A DNA stretch of 64,000 bases, taken from contig CAUEEP010000742.1 of assembly GCA_958450365.1 (NCBI GenBank), forward strand, positions 4,817,001-4,881,000, given 5' to 3'. A program made the translations under genes and the position numbers. The DNA comes from Mesorhabditis belari (Eukaryota; Nematoda; Chromadorea; Rhabditida; Rhabditidae). Of the stretch, positions 1 through 11,399 are shown piece after piece. Numbering within the stretch: the stretch's first letter is position 1; each line of letters starts with the position of its first letter. Under the pieces are notes generated by a model that was given only the letters and a program-made list of their open reading frames with translations, did not search any database and had not been told where the DNA came from.

Positions 1-22
1 ATAACGTTTGGTTCATTTTTAG

Positions 23-474
23 GCGGGGATGAGGAAAGTGGTGGACACGCTGGATCGAAAGTTTGGGACAACGAAGGGGTTGGTTACTTTGTTTTTGACT
101 CAGCGTACGTTGGTTTAGGATGGAGTAGCATACTCGTACTCGTTCTTCCACTTTATGTTTGGACTGGCCTCGCTTTATGCTATGATGACGCTCACTAGTT
201 GGTACAGGTGTGTTTTTAAGTAGTTAAAATATGCTAATTTTTTGCTAAGTAGTGTAAAATTTTTAGAAGCGTACATATTAAAAGTATTGGTGACTAGTAT
301 AATGTTTTTAGTTAAAACTAAAAGTATTTCTTGTTTAGCCCATCATCCGACCTTCGACAGCTAAACGCAAATATGAGCTCTGTATGGGTGAAGATCGTCT
401 CGTCATGGATGTGTGTCGCTTTGTATGCTTGGACTCTTGCCGCTCCATCGCTCTTCCCAGATCGCGACTTCTAA
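23..474 (+). CDS. SERINC: SERINC (serine incorporator) C-terminal part, 5' end outside window
   Basis: Three exons, 23-78, 119-207 and 339-474 (TAA at 472-474), splice in phase. They read [18 protein letters not shown], then [19 protein letters not shown] and MMTLTSWY, and end in [20 protein letters not shown] and LFPDRDF. The [21 protein letters not shown] block followed by a W-rich last helix is the conserved C-terminus of the SERINC/TMS1 family, multipass membrane proteins linked to serine incorporation into membrane lipids and to lipid scrambling. The first intron is only 40 nt. TMEM258 follows on the same strand after 353 bp. The last ~28 coding bases recur at 9607-9635, at the start of a downstream duplicated block. 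The start codon is missing, so length and regulation cannot be judged. Confidence 0.88.
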
Positions 475-827
475 ATGAAACATATCAAAGAATAACCTTT
501 TTTTCCCGTCTCTTTTCTCTGATCGTTTGCACATAATTACTTATTCCAATGATTCTCTCGATGCACAGTGCTCTTTTCGTGTAGCTTTTTTGAATTGATG
601 ACTTATGGGTATATTACATAGTCGCTGCGTTTTTGTCTGTATTTAACTAATGTACTTTGCTCGTTGAAGAGCATTGAAAATGAAATAAACTTTCCAATTT
701 TGAATTCAACTTTCAAGTGGTTTTAGCGACCGAAAACTTTATTTGCAATTTTTTTATCAGTTTCCTAATGTATGATGTTTTCTCTAATGTCCAGATAGGT
801 AGTTATTTTCAGATTCACCAATCAACG

Positions 828-1304
828 ATGGATATCTCGAAGATGGAACGTTATCATGGACCGGTTAGTGATTCCATTTACTTGAGCTGATTAGTTTTTT
901 ATTATTTAGGTTGCCCATTCGAGCCTCGGGTATCTCACCATTGGATTGGGTGGTCTTGGCCTTTTCTTTGTGGCCCTCTTCTTTGTGTACGAGGTAGGCA
1001 AATTATGTTCTTTAAAGGATTCTTCTATTAATAGTTGACCCCGCTTAAAGCTTTTTAGTACTAATGCGGATGGTTTATTTTTATTTATACGGAAAATGAT
1101 TTGTCAGAATTTACGGAAGCTTTCTTATTTTTTGGACTATGTATAATTAAAGCATCATTATCAATCTCATAAATAAAGTTTTAGGTGACATCAACGAAAT
1201 ATTCGCGAAAGATCACTCGGGAAGTGTTGTTGGCGGCTTTCTCTGCCCTCTTCCTTGGGTTCGGCACTTTGTTCCTTCTTCTATGGGTCGGCATCTACGT
1301 TTAG
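828..1304 (+). CDS. TMEM258: TMEM258 (OST-complex membrane subunit), copy 1
   Basis: Exons 828-863, 910-993 and 1185-1304 give a complete 79-residue protein beginning [13 protein letters not shown] and ending [14 protein letters not shown]. This matches TMEM258 (Kuduk in Drosophila) along its whole length: a short N-terminus, a first membrane segment ([19 protein letters not shown]), the invariant [13 protein letters not shown] loop and a second membrane segment. TMEM258 is a subunit of the ER oligosaccharyltransferase that N-glycosylates nascent proteins. The ATG follows TATTTTCAG by 14 nt, a good trans-splice acceptor. It lies between SERINC and TRAPPC6 on the same strand with gaps of about 350 and 290 bp, so co-transcription is plausible but inferred. 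A second intact copy lies at 9973-10447. Confidence 0.95.
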
Positions 1305-1596
1305 GCGATCATTTGAGTGTTAAGTTAATTTATTCTCATTTAAAGCTTGTATTTTTCTGGGATTTTGATCTATCTGTTTTTAAGTTTATTTAATTGGTCT
1401 GTGATATTGTCTATGTTAAGTGAGACTGTTGAATTTCTTTGTTACTATATTTTATGGGGCTTTAAATAAAATTTGATGCATTCACGGTGAATTTAAAAAC
1501 ATGTTAAATGCATAAAACGAATATCTGGCATCTGGCGTATGGTACACAGAATTGCAACTGCTTTCGTTGGATGAGAAATATTTTTTGCTTTAGAAG

Positions 1597-2548
1597 ATGT
1601 CACTTCCGTTCGATCTTCTTCATATGGAGATGGTTCGCTATGGAAAAGAAAAAGAAGCGGTAGCTCGAGCGGATTATCCGAAGTAAATTTCTTGTAAAAG
1701 ATTTATTTTTCTCGAGAAATTAGAAATTAGTTGTATATTTAACTCAAGCTCATTGCAACTCTTTCATTTGCAGGGAAGTACTCGAGGGTCTCGATAAAGC
1801 GACAAGTTCTTTGGTCTACAAAGCACTGGCTAGTGTAGGTTTTGAATAACTCAATTTTTTTGACCCTGTTTACTGAAAGTAAAATATGAATATAACTAAA
1901 AAAAGCCTTGCTTTTTAGAGAAATGCGGAAACGAATCTCGAGTCGATTGGTTTGCGAACGGGTTTCCTGCTTGCCGAACGTCTCTGCAGGGATTTGCCGA
2001 GAATTTCTACAGAGTTAGAAGTAAACTATTTTCTAATTGTTTTGGTATTGATTTTCTTTTAGATAATGAAGTTCATTTGCAAGGAATTTTGGATAAGCGT
2101 TTTTGGGAAACAAGTGGACAATCTGCGAACAAATCACCAGGTTGGCTTTCGGATTTGAAGATGCTTATGTCGCGACTACCGTTTTTGAATTTGAATTTGA
2201 ATTTGAAGCTCGGATTCAGGGTGTCTACGTCGTTCAGGACAATCGGTTCCCTTGTTTGACTTCATTTTCCGATGGTACACAATATGTAAAGGTAACATTT
2301 TTAGGCTGAACTTCCGTAACGTTTATGTCCTTCCATGCTCTGAGCTTGACTTTTAAGGCCTGTAAATAAAAAAATCTAAGAAATGAAGTCGATTTCAACT
2401 TTAGGACGCCGCGATCTATCTGTGTTTTCCATGTGGAGTCGTCCGCGGAGCTCTACAAGCACTCGGCATCCAGGCACTCGTCACTCCCACCACCGATCAA
2501 CTTCCATCCGTGAAGTTTCATATTCACATCAAGACAAAACTTACTTAA
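1597..2548 (+). CDS. TRAPPC6: TRAPP complex subunit TRAPPC6
   Basis: Six exons (1597-1682, 1774-1834, 1919-2020, 2063-2140, 2220-2291, 2405-2548) give 180 residues. Diagnostic stretches are [18 protein letters not shown], the glycine-containing [52 protein letters not shown] and the C-terminal [16 protein letters not shown] followed by [12 protein letters not shown]. These follow the order of TRAPPC6/Bet3-family proteins, which tether ER-to-Golgi and Golgi vesicles. Intron 4 (2141-2219) is open in the reading frame and contains a short FEFEFE-coding repeat, but splicing it restores the family alignment NHQ-GVYV. The start is 3 nt after TTTGCTTTAG, an excellent trans-splice acceptor. The gene is absent from the duplicated block near 10.5 kb. 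Confidence 0.93.
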
Positions 2549-3035
2549 TTTATATTTTTACTGTTACTATATAATATTTATGATGCATTTTCGGGTAAAC
2601 TGTGATATTGTTCCTTATCCTCGTTTGTCCATTTATTTTCGGGTGACTTTTATGTGAATGATAAAGCGAATTTTAGAACAAACCAAAGCATATTCAAGTA
2701 TTGAAAAATAATCAAAAACCACTTAAATTCTCAAAACTTTAGGGGTGAAAGTTGCGTACTTAGGGTTTTTGCGCGTTTTCACAGGATTCTTTTCATTTGT
2801 TATCAGCTTCTCTCCCGGATAGAGTTGGTTTTTCTTCCGTCATTTCTCATTTTACAAGCATATCTTTCCTGAATTATTGAACAGTTTATGGTCGTTTTTT
2901 AAATCGGGTTTACTTTCTTATCAAATCACTCAGTTCGTGAACTTTTTCTGAATTGATGGTTGACCTTGATAATTGTGATATGTAGTTTTTGAAGGGTTTT
3001 AAAATAGTTTTTTTGCACACCGTATTTCCAGTGAG
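2549..3035. other. Intergenic spacer between TRAPPC6 and lipase A
   Basis: No coding exon seen. Bases from about 2552 to 2857 recur at about 10557-10866 in the downstream duplicated block. The stretch from about 2799 (TTATCAGCT, CTCTCCCGGAT) resembles 4861 onward, upstream of lipase B, and so marks the start of the tandem lipase unit. The promoter and trans-splice acceptor (GTATTTCCAG at 3022-3031) of lipase A are expected here. Confidence 0.6.
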
Positions 3036-4622
3036 ATGTGGATATCCCTCGGCGTGTCAGCCCTCGTTTCGGTGGCTCTTGCGATGCCATTTGATGTAAA
3101 AGAACAAATTCAGCCAATTGTTTGTCTAAAATCAATATGAATTTGTTCGTGTTTATGATTTTCTAAACCTCGAGTAAACTTTTGAAGACTCGAGTTGTCT
3201 ATGATGATGATTTGGCGCGAAATTCGATGTTACCTCTAGCAGCAGCGACGTTTTCGAAAAATCCACAACATTGTCTCACAAATATCTTCAAGGGAACGGT
3301 ATGGGGATTTGTTCGGCAAGATTTACATGCAAATTCATGATATTTAGTTGAAACGGCAAATCGAGGTGAAATGTGATGGATTCAACGGTGATACATGCTC
3401 TGGTTTCACCGCTGTTCTTCTCACACAAAAAGCCATTGTCATCTCGTTTAGGTGAGTGAGGAGAAAAATGAAATGAACGGCTAAAAAAATGCTAGATTGA
3501 AGAGCTTTTTGATTCATCCATTATTGGGAAATTGGAATTGAGAAAATTTCTCAAATAATGAAAACTAAAACATGTTCATTCTTTAAAAAAGAATATTAGA
3601 ACAAAGTATTAAGGTATTATTTTTTTTCAGAGGCACCGATGCCGTTTTGCAACTTATCGAGGAGCTCGAGGAAGCTTTCAAGGCACAAGTGAGGGGAAAA
3701 TTTATAGGATTTTGCATTAATGTAGTACAGGATACTGGAAAAGTACCTTCTTAATGTCTTCTTCATTGTTTCAGGTTCCATTCCCAGCCGGTGGAAATGT
3801 GAATCTTTACTTCTACAATGCTTTCCTCGATGTTTGGAATGGTGGAATGAAAGATGACTTCTTGACGCTTAAAAATCAATATCCTGGATACGCTCTATGG
3901 GTGAGTTTAATGGGAAATAGAAAAATAGAATAGATTTTTGATAGATCGCAACAAGGTGGATAGTTTTTAAGTATATCTGAGTGACTTTCCAGGTAACCGG
4001 TCATTCTTTGGGTGCTGCAATGGCTTCCCTCTGTGCTTCGTATATTATCAACGTTGGATATTTTGAGAAAAATGATGTCAAGGTAAGGATCTAGTTATAT
4101 CTTTAACATAATAGTATCTTCCAGCTTGTCACTTTCGGACAACCGAGAACCGGTGACGCTACCTGGGCCAAATGGCACGATGAGAATGTAAGTCAGAGTT
4201 CTAGCTACTAGATTCGACAACTGGATCTAGAACGAAGACTATTCTAGAATTCCAGGTTCCCTACTCGGTGCGAGTCACTCATTCACACGATATTGTCCCT
4301 CATTTACCTTTTGGAAATATGGGATACAATCATCATATGACCGAGGTGTGAAAAACGAAAATCACTCACTTGGCCAATTTAGGACAAATAATTTTAGGTG
4401 TTTTTCCCAACTGACATGAAGGTGTCATCGACTTTTGTCGTTTGTGCAGCTGATGAATCGGAGTGAGTTGAAAGGTTTTCAGCAAGCTGTAACTGTTCTA
4501 AAGGACTTTAATCAATCAATCAATTCAGCTCGTGCTCTGCCGGCATCACCACCGGTCTCACTGTCAATGACCACCTTCACTACTATGAACACCATGTGAG
4601 TGGATGGGGACAAGCTGGATAG
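3036..4622 (+). CDS. Secreted class-3 lipase (Lipase_3), copy A
   Basis: Ten exons (3036-3119, 3188-3298, 3348-3451, 3631-3688, 3775-3900, 3993-4082, 4125-4187, 4256-4345, 4398-4462, 4529-4622) give 294 residues. A signal peptide, MWISLGVSALVSVALA, precedes the mature chain. The Lipase_3 core shows the VISFRGTD oxyanion strand, the nucleophile elbow VTGHSLGAAM (Ser166), Asp224 in SHDIVPHLP and a catalytic histidine in NDHLHYYEH (His279 or His281), so the triad is present. Cysteines around the core suggest an extracellular disulfide-bonded enzyme hydrolysing acylglycerols or related esters. Nematodes carry many such secreted lipases, some induced by infection; the role here is inferred. The start lies just after ATTTCCAG. 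The protein ends shortly after YYEHHVSGWGQAG, whereas copy B has an extra basic tail. Confidence 0.9.
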
Positions 4623-5045
4623 GCTAGATAAATTTTTCATGAAGTAAACTAGTGCTGTTTTTCTACTCCTCTAAAGCCAATTCTTGGATTTTGACCTTTA
4701 GTACTTCCGTCTATAGGCATCGTAAACAAAATTCTTGACTTTTTAAGCACTTTTTCTCGAAACGGCCAAATTTCTTTCAAATTAAAAAAAACGTTTTCCT
4801 TATCACTGAAACGGAATTGCGTGCTTCTGAATTTCATGAGTTTTTTCATGAAATTCTTCTGTTATCAGCTGCTCTCCCGGATGGAGAAAAGCATGGAAAG
4901 CAGATCATTTAGGGCAATTTTCAGACAATCAAGAATTTCCGTCATTACCCATTTTCACATTTTCTTCAATCATTGACATGTTCAAGAGCTAGGATTTGCT
5001 TTGTCTTATAACATTTTCAAAGTCGCTTTGATAGACAGAAATAAG

Positions 5046-5313
5046 TACCGTAAATACTGTAATAGTACCCCACCCCTCTCGTACAGTCGCGTAGTCGCAA
5101 AAGTTTTTTAGTATTTCATTTTTTTCAAAGCGCCCGCATTTTCAATAAATACGTCTTTGGTATCAAAAAATAGCTCTGAATTTCAGCTATTTTTGATACC
5201 TAAGCGCGCATTGTAGCATAAACCAGTGTTGAGAAAAACTCGTTCAAAGCTATACTATGCAACACTCCGCACCGTCATTATAGGGATGGGGTACTATTAC
5301 AGTATTTACGGTA
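5046..5313. mobile_element. MITE family A: TACCGTAAATACTG foldback element, full length
   Basis: 268 bp with inverted ends TACCGTAAATACTGTAATAG and CTATTACAGTATTTACGGTA, plus inner sub-palindromes around CTAAGCGCGCATTGTAGCAT. No coding capacity. The outermost TA on each side could be a TA target duplication, as in Tc1/mariner-derived MITEs (inference). Relatives lie at 16978 (truncated), 41366-41631 and 46589-46853. It sits between the two lipase genes, in the promoter-side spacer of copy B. Confidence 0.85.
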
Positions 5314-5369
5314 ATATCTTTTCTTTGCAATTTAGTATGCTAACAAAATCTAAAGTCATTTCCAGTGAG

Positions 5370-7202
5370 ATGTGGTTATCCCTAGGCGTGTCAGCCCTCG
5401 TTTCAGTGGCTCTCGCGATGCCATTTGATGTAAAAGAACAAATTCAGCCAATTGTTTGTTTATAAAGCCAATTCATGAGCTTTTTTTCTTGCCTGGAAAT
5501 ATAGCTTTTACAGACTCTAACCGCTTATGATGACAATTTTGCGAGAAACTCGATGTTACCTCTATCAGGAGCTGCCTATTCGAAAAATCCACAACAATGT
5601 CTCACGAATGTCTTCAAGGGAACGGTACGAAGCATTTTGGGCAAAAATTTGTTCTAGACAAGATTGACATGAAATTCATGATATTTAGTTGAAACGGCAA
5701 ATCGAGGTGAAATGCGATGGATTCAAAGGTGATACATGCTCTGGTTTCACCGCTGTTCTTCCCACACAAAAAGCCATTGTCATCTCGTTTAGGTGAGTGA
5801 AAGTGACTTGAACACGCTTTTACAATAGTTTTTTACATGTTCTAAAGCTCTACTTACAAAGCTTTTACGTTTAAAGTAATTTCTGCAACAATTTCTAGAG
5901 GTACTGATGCTTTCTTGCAACTCATTGAGGAGGTTGATGACGGACTCTGGAAAGCAAAGGTTGGTTAAACACAGAAGTTTATCCATTTTGCCATATTTTT
6001 TTATTCCAAGACTTAGGTTCCATTCCCAGCCGGTGGAAATGTAAATCTTTACTTCTACAATGCTTTTCTTGATGTTTGGAATGGTGGAATGAAAGATGAC
6101 TTCTTGTCGCTTAAAAATCAATATCCTGGATACGCTCTATGGGTGAGTTTAATGGGAAATAGAAAAATAGAATAGATTTTTGATAGATTACAACAAGGTG
6201 GATAATTTTTAAGTATATCTGAGTGATTTTCTAGGTAACCGGTCATTCTTTGGGTGCTGCAATGGCCTCTCTCTGTGCTGGGTACATCGTTAGCGTTGGA
6301 TACTACGATAAAAATGCGGTTAAGGTAACGAATCTAGAAAATCGAGCTAGATAACGAAAGATCTATTACAAAATTAAATCTTAAAAACTTTTCTTTCAGC
6401 TTGTCACCGTCGGTCAACCGAGAATCGGAGACTCCACCTGGGCGAAATGGCACGATGCAAATGTGAGTAGTGATTTTTGCTTTTTGCTAACTTTTTTTTA
6501 TGCTAAATAATTCAGTTCAATAATTGCTTTTAAAACCTTTTAAAATCTAAGCCTTAAGCCATTCTAAACACTCATCGTTCAATTCAACAATTCAACAATT
6601 CAATATTTCCAGGTTCCCTATTCAGTGAGAGTTGTTCACTCACACGATGTCGTTCCCCATTTACCACTTGAAGACATGGGCTACAGTCATCATATGACTG
6701 AGGTAAAGGAAAATAAATAAACAAATAAATAAAGAAATAAAGAAATAAATAAATAAAGAAATAAAGAAATAAAGAAATAAAGAAATAAAGAAACAAATAA
6801 ATAAACAAATAAAAAAACAAATAAATAAACAAATAAAAAAAAAAATAAACCAAAACCTATCGATTTCTAGGTTTTCTTCAAAGGTGACATGAAAACATCA
6901 TCCTCTTTTGTAGTTTGTGAAGCCGATGAATCGAAGTAAGTTTCACTAATAGCTAATCAATGAAATCAACTTTTTTCAGATCATGCTCTGACGGAAATCT
7001 GACTGATCTATCAATCACCGATCATCTTCATTATTATGAGCATGATGTGAGTGGATATGGAGAAGCCGGATGTACAGGGAATAAAGTAGAAGAGAAGAAA
7101 GAGCAAAAACAAGAAGTGTTGAAGAGCAAAGGCCAGTTGAATGCCCGAAAACTGATTGAGGCTATTCGAAGAAAAGTTCATTTGAAAAATAACAAGCATT
7201 AA
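5370..7202 (+). CDS. Secreted class-3 lipase (Lipase_3), copy B
   Basis: Ten exons (5370-5453, 5514-5624, 5689-5792, 5899-5959, 6017-6142, 6235-6324, 6400-6462, 6613-6702, 6871-6935, 6980-7202) give 338 residues. The signal peptide MWLSLGVSALVSVALA, the GHSLG nucleophile elbow, SHDVVPHLP and a DHLHYYEHD histidine region are all kept, so the enzyme looks active. It is a tandem paralogue of the preceding lipase with the same intron positions. Exon 5 plus intron 5 are almost identical to copy A while most other introns have diverged, suggesting gene conversion. The last exon is longer than in copy A and adds a charged Lys/Glu/Arg-rich tail (EEKKEQKQEVLKSKGQLNAR onward). Intron 8 carries an AAATAAAG-type repeat. 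Confidence 0.9.
6713..6850. repeat. Tetranucleotide repeat (AAAT/AAAG) in lipase B intron 8
   Basis: Runs of AAAT, AAAG and AAAC tetramers fill most of intron 8. There is no coding content; the long Phe/Tyr/Leu minus-strand reading frame here is only the repeat. Confidence 0.85.
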
Positions 7203-7327
7203 ATGAAAATATTTATGAATGATAATAAAGAATCTCGTGAGTGTTGAGAGACAAATGATTGTTAGAGATTTCAATTTACAGGCAAATCTACTGGAATAAA
7301 AGTAATAACTCCACAAATGAATATATT

Positions 7328-7945
<618 letters not shown>

Positions 7946-9219
7946 TCCAAATGGTGAGTATATTGTTGATTGAGCTGTTAAACTGTTGGTTTTAAAATAA
8001 AGAGTTGTTATCTTAAAAACGCGCATTTATAACTGGCCAACCTAATATATCATTTATTGCATGCCGGGGTAACTTCAGCGAACTCCACGAGTTTTCACTT
8101 TTTGGTTGAAGATCAAGGAAGAAAACAAGAAAGGTCATTATCGTTGAGATTGTCTGAATGATTGACTTTTAGTTTATGAGCAAATCAAATATTCTACAGG
8201 CTAGATTAGATTTTGTGTTTAACTGGAAAAACTGGACATGTTTATATTTAGTTCTAGCGTTAAATGATGACAGTTGACTGCCAGAATACCGTCAAAATGA
8301 GCGGTCGACTGAAAACGGTGAAACCCCAAAGAGAAATTCCAAGATCGGCTTGATCGAGATGCATTATCAAGCTGTTGGCTACCTAAAACAATCCTAAAAA
8401 ATAAGCAATAATTTCCCTCACTTTATGAGCCCCATCATCGTACGGTATCTGCACATTGTACTTCATGCAAAGAGCCTTCGATTTACCGAACTAGTTTTCT
8501 TTTACTGAAACAAAAGCCCTTTTTACCTCGCCATGGATTTTCGATGGATACATAATTGCATGATATTCAAGTAAACAAAAGGCCGTTGGTAGACTAAAGG
8601 TTTTGGTTTGGAATTGGCAAAGGCTGGCAATTAGACTTGCGACCTTTTTCCGAGGAAATTCTGGATTGGCGCTTTAAAGCGTGGTAGAACTACCGTACCC
8701 CTCCTAATTTGCGCGACATTTCATTTTACTCTTTTTGCGTTTTTTGGGGCAGGCTAATTTCCGCAATTTTTTTTTTGCGCAACCCGCCATAACTTTCTTC
8801 ATTTGGTTTCATTTTTATTAAGATCTACAAAATAAAACCAAAATCATAAAAATTGGTCCACTTAGAAGAAAGTTATGGCGAGTTGCGCAAACGACCCAGT
8901 TGCGCAAATAACCCTGTTGCGAAAAAAAATGCGGAAATCAGCCTATCCCCGTTTTTTTCAACGTTTCTTCAACTAAAAAGTCACAAAAACAAAGCTTCCA
9001 CCATAGAAAATGATAAAAATCACTTAACTTAATATTATTTCATTTTACTCTTTTTGCGGAGAATTGTCAGCATTTTGGCGCTTCCAGATCTCTCCCGCGC
9101 AATCTACTATTCGAAATATCATCTATATAAGTCTTCTCATCTCTCATTCAACCATCACTTTTTCATTTATCCATTTTCAACTCTTTCCGTATCAACCCAC
9201 TCAACTTTCAGTTCGAAAA
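7946..9219. other. Intergenic region with duplicated spacer and exon-like minus-strand remnants
   Basis: Bases 8043-8365 are repeated at about 11056-11378. At 8390-8570 the minus strand has two short open stretches with splice-like edges (EYHAIMYPSKIHGE, and FGKSKALCMKYNVQIPYDDG). They may be remnants of an unrecognised gene; I cannot assign a family. A foldback element occupies 8746-8950. The PB1 gene's trans-splice acceptor (AACTTTCAG) is at 9202-9210. Confidence 0.35.
8746..8950. mobile_element. MITE family G2: GGGGCAGGCTAATTTCCGC foldback element
   Basis: About 205 bp with inverted ends GGGGCAGGCTAATTTCCGC and GCGGAAATCAGCCTATCCCC, and internal inverted TTGCGCAA / GCCATAACTTTCTTC segments. 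It is flanked by GTTTTTT on the left (8739-8745) and GTTTTTTT on the right. A relative with an exact 8-bp duplication lies at 44469-44714. No coding capacity. Confidence 0.75.
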
Positions 9220-9638
9220 ATGACCGACTTTGGCTTCAACTTTCTCGGGAATGTGCTCAACATCAAATGGAAGCGCCATGGCTACTTCCGTCGGTTTGCT
9301 CTGAACTATGAGCTAGATAAGATCTTCGAGGCGTTGATGAAGAAGTGTGACGAGCTGGTGCCCACCAATGACTTTGGTCTTGCTTGGATCGGTAAGTGTG
9401 CAAAAAACAAGCAAATCTAGTGTTGGAGTTTCAGATGAAGAGGGCGATCCTATTTGTATCAATTCGGAGGCTGACATTTTGCTTGCAATTCAAGGAATGA
9501 ATGCCCAACTGCTTCGCATTCATTCGATCCAAAAGGATAAAACACCTGTATGTGATCATATAGTCAATAAATGATTCAGTATTTTAGCGTCCGCCAGTTG
9601 AGGGCAATCGCTCTTCCCAGATCGCGACTTCTAAATGA
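9220..9638 (+). CDS. PB1-domain protein with a chimeric final exon
   Basis: Exons 9220-9391, 9435-9547 and 9588-9638 give 111 residues. Residues 11-90 form a PB1 domain: the basic first strand NIKWKRHGYFRRF and the acidic OPCA motif, WIDEEGDPICINSEADILLA (Asp58, Glu59, Glu60, Asp62). PB1 domains mediate front-to-back pairing in p62/SQSTM1, atypical PKC and PAR-6. The sequence is closest in feel to p62- or aPKC-type PB1, but no ZZ, UBA or kinase domain follows. The last exon starts with RPPVEGN, crosses a duplication breakpoint at about 9606/9607 and reads SERINC 3' sequence in another frame to a TGA. The gene is probably a truncated fusion. The ATG follows AACTTTCAG by 9 nt. Confidence 0.7.
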
Positions 9639-9972
9639 AACATATCAAAGAATAGCCATTTTTCCCTTTCTCTTTTCTCTGATCGTTTGCACATAATTAC
9701 TTATTCCAATGATTCTCTCGATGTACAATGCTCTTTTCGTGTAGCTTATTTGAATTGATGACTTACATAGTCGCTGCGTTTTTGTCTGTATTTAACTAAT
9801 GTACTTTGCTCGTTGAAAAGCATAAAAGATCTAATCTTTCCAATTTTTGAATTCAAATTTCAAGTGGTTTTAGCGACCGAAAACTTTATTTTCAAGTTTT
9901 TCTCAATTTCCTAATGTATAATGTTTGTCTAGTGTCCAGTCAGGTAGTTATTTTCAGATTCACGAATCAACG

Positions 9973-10447
9973 ATGGATATCTCAAAGATGGAACGTTATC
10001 ATGGACCGGTTAGTTATTCCATTTACTTGAGCTGATTAGTTTTTTATTATTTAGGTTGCCCATTCGAGCCTCGGGTATCTCACCGTTGGATTGGGTGGTC
10101 TTGGCCTTTTCTTTGTGGCCCTCTTCTTTGTGTACGAGGTAGGCAAATTATGTTCTTTAAAGGATTCTTCTATTAATAGTTGACCCCGCTTAAAGCTTTT
10201 TAGTACTAATGCGGATGGTTTAGTTTTATTTATACGGAAAATGATTTGTCAGAATTTGCGGAAGCTTTCTTATTTTTTGGACTGTATAATTAAAGCATCA
10301 TTATCAATCTCATAAATAAAATTTTAGGTGACATCAACGAAATATTCGCGAAAGATCACTCGGGAAGTGTTGTTGGCGGCTTTCTCTGCCCTCTTCCTTG
10401 GGTTCGGCACTTTGTTCCTTCTTCTATGGGTCGGCATCTACGTTTAG
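9973..10447 (+). CDS. TMEM258: TMEM258 (OST-complex membrane subunit), copy 2
   Basis: Exons 9973-10008, 10055-10138 and 10328-10447 encode 79 residues that differ from copy 1 by one change noticed (Ile to Val in YLTVGLGG). The introns are also near-identical. The reading frame, splice sites and the upstream TTTTCAG acceptor are intact, so this second gene could be expressed as another OST subunit source. Unlike copy 1 it has neither SERINC coding sequence in frame upstream nor TRAPPC6 downstream, so its transcription would depend on the PB1-gene side or on its own promoter. Confidence 0.93.
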
Positions 10448-10934
10448 GCGATCATTTGAGTGTTAAGTTAATTTATTCTCATTTAAAGCTTGTATTTTTC
10501 TGGGTTTTTAATCTATCTGTTTTTAAGTTTATTTAATTGGTCTGTGATATTTTTACATATATATTTTTACTGTTACTATATAATATTTATGATGCATTTT
10601 CGGGTAAACTGTGATATTTGTTCCTTATCCTCGTTTGTCCATTTATTTTCCGGTGGCTTTTATGTGAATGATAAAGCGAATTTTAGAACAAACAAAAGCA
10701 CATCCAAGTATTGAAAAATGATCAGAAACCACTTAAATTCTCAAAACTTTAGGGGTGAAAGTTGGGTTTGCTTCAAAACTTAGGGTTTTTGCGCGTTTTC
10801 ACAGGATTCTTTTCATTTGTTATCAGCTTGCTCTCCCGGATAGAGTTGGTTTTTCTTCCGCCATTTCTCATGTTGGAGATTCCAATGTACAGGCAAATCT
10901 ACTGGAATCAAAGTAATAACTCCACAAATGAATA

Positions 10935-11055
10935 TACTTAACTCCGTTTGGAGTAAGAAAGGTCGAGTGCGTTGTAGTGTAGTGGTTAGCAGAAGTAGGC
11001 GAAACGATAGGTGAAAAGTCGCGGGCTCGAGTCTTTGATCTGTCCTAGTTCCAAC
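10935..11055 (+). repeat. tRNA-derived SINE-like element, copy 2
   Basis: Same leader as at 7835 (CTTAACTCCGTTTGGAG). It has a better A-box (GTAGTGTAGTGGTTAGCA), a short insert, and the B-box GTCGCGGGCTCGAGTC, then TTTGATCTGTCCTAGTTCC. It was duplicated together with the TMEM258 block, not inserted independently. Confidence 0.6.
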
Positions 11056-11399
11056 TATATCATTTATTGCATGCCGGGGTAACTTCAGCGAACTCCACGA
11101 GTTTTCACTTTTTGGTCGAAGGTCAAGGAAGAAAGCAAGACAGATCATTATTGCTGAGATTGCCTGAATGATTGACTTTTAGTTTATGAGCAGATCAAGA
11201 ATTCTACAGGCTAGATTAGATTTTGTACTCAAAGAAAAACTAGACATCTTCATAGTTAGTTCTAGCGTTAAATGATGACAGTTGACTGCCAGAATACCGT
11301 CAAAATGAGCGGTCGACTGACAACGGTGAAACCCCAAAGAGAAATTCCAAGATCGGCTTGATCGAGATGCTATCAAACATTATCATGCAATTAGTGGTG

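Larger units (their letters stand above)
9607..11378 (+). repeat. Segmental duplication of 447-8365, internally deleted
   Basis: From ATCGCTCTTCCCAGATCGCG this block matches the region starting at about 447. It then matches TMEM258 with its introns, the 2552-2857 spacer, the 7264-7325 tail, the SINE at 7835 and the 8043-8365 spacer. Relative to copy 1 it lacks about 1415-2550 (TRAPPC6), about 2858-7262 (both lipases), the A-rich block and about 7950-8042. Introns are retained, so it is DNA-level and not retroposition. Confidence 0.9.

Noticed and set aside
2383..2574. 63-residue frame at the TRAPPC6 3' end
   Set aside because: It overlaps the last TRAPPC6 exon in another frame; the TRAPPC6 frame has a clear family match.
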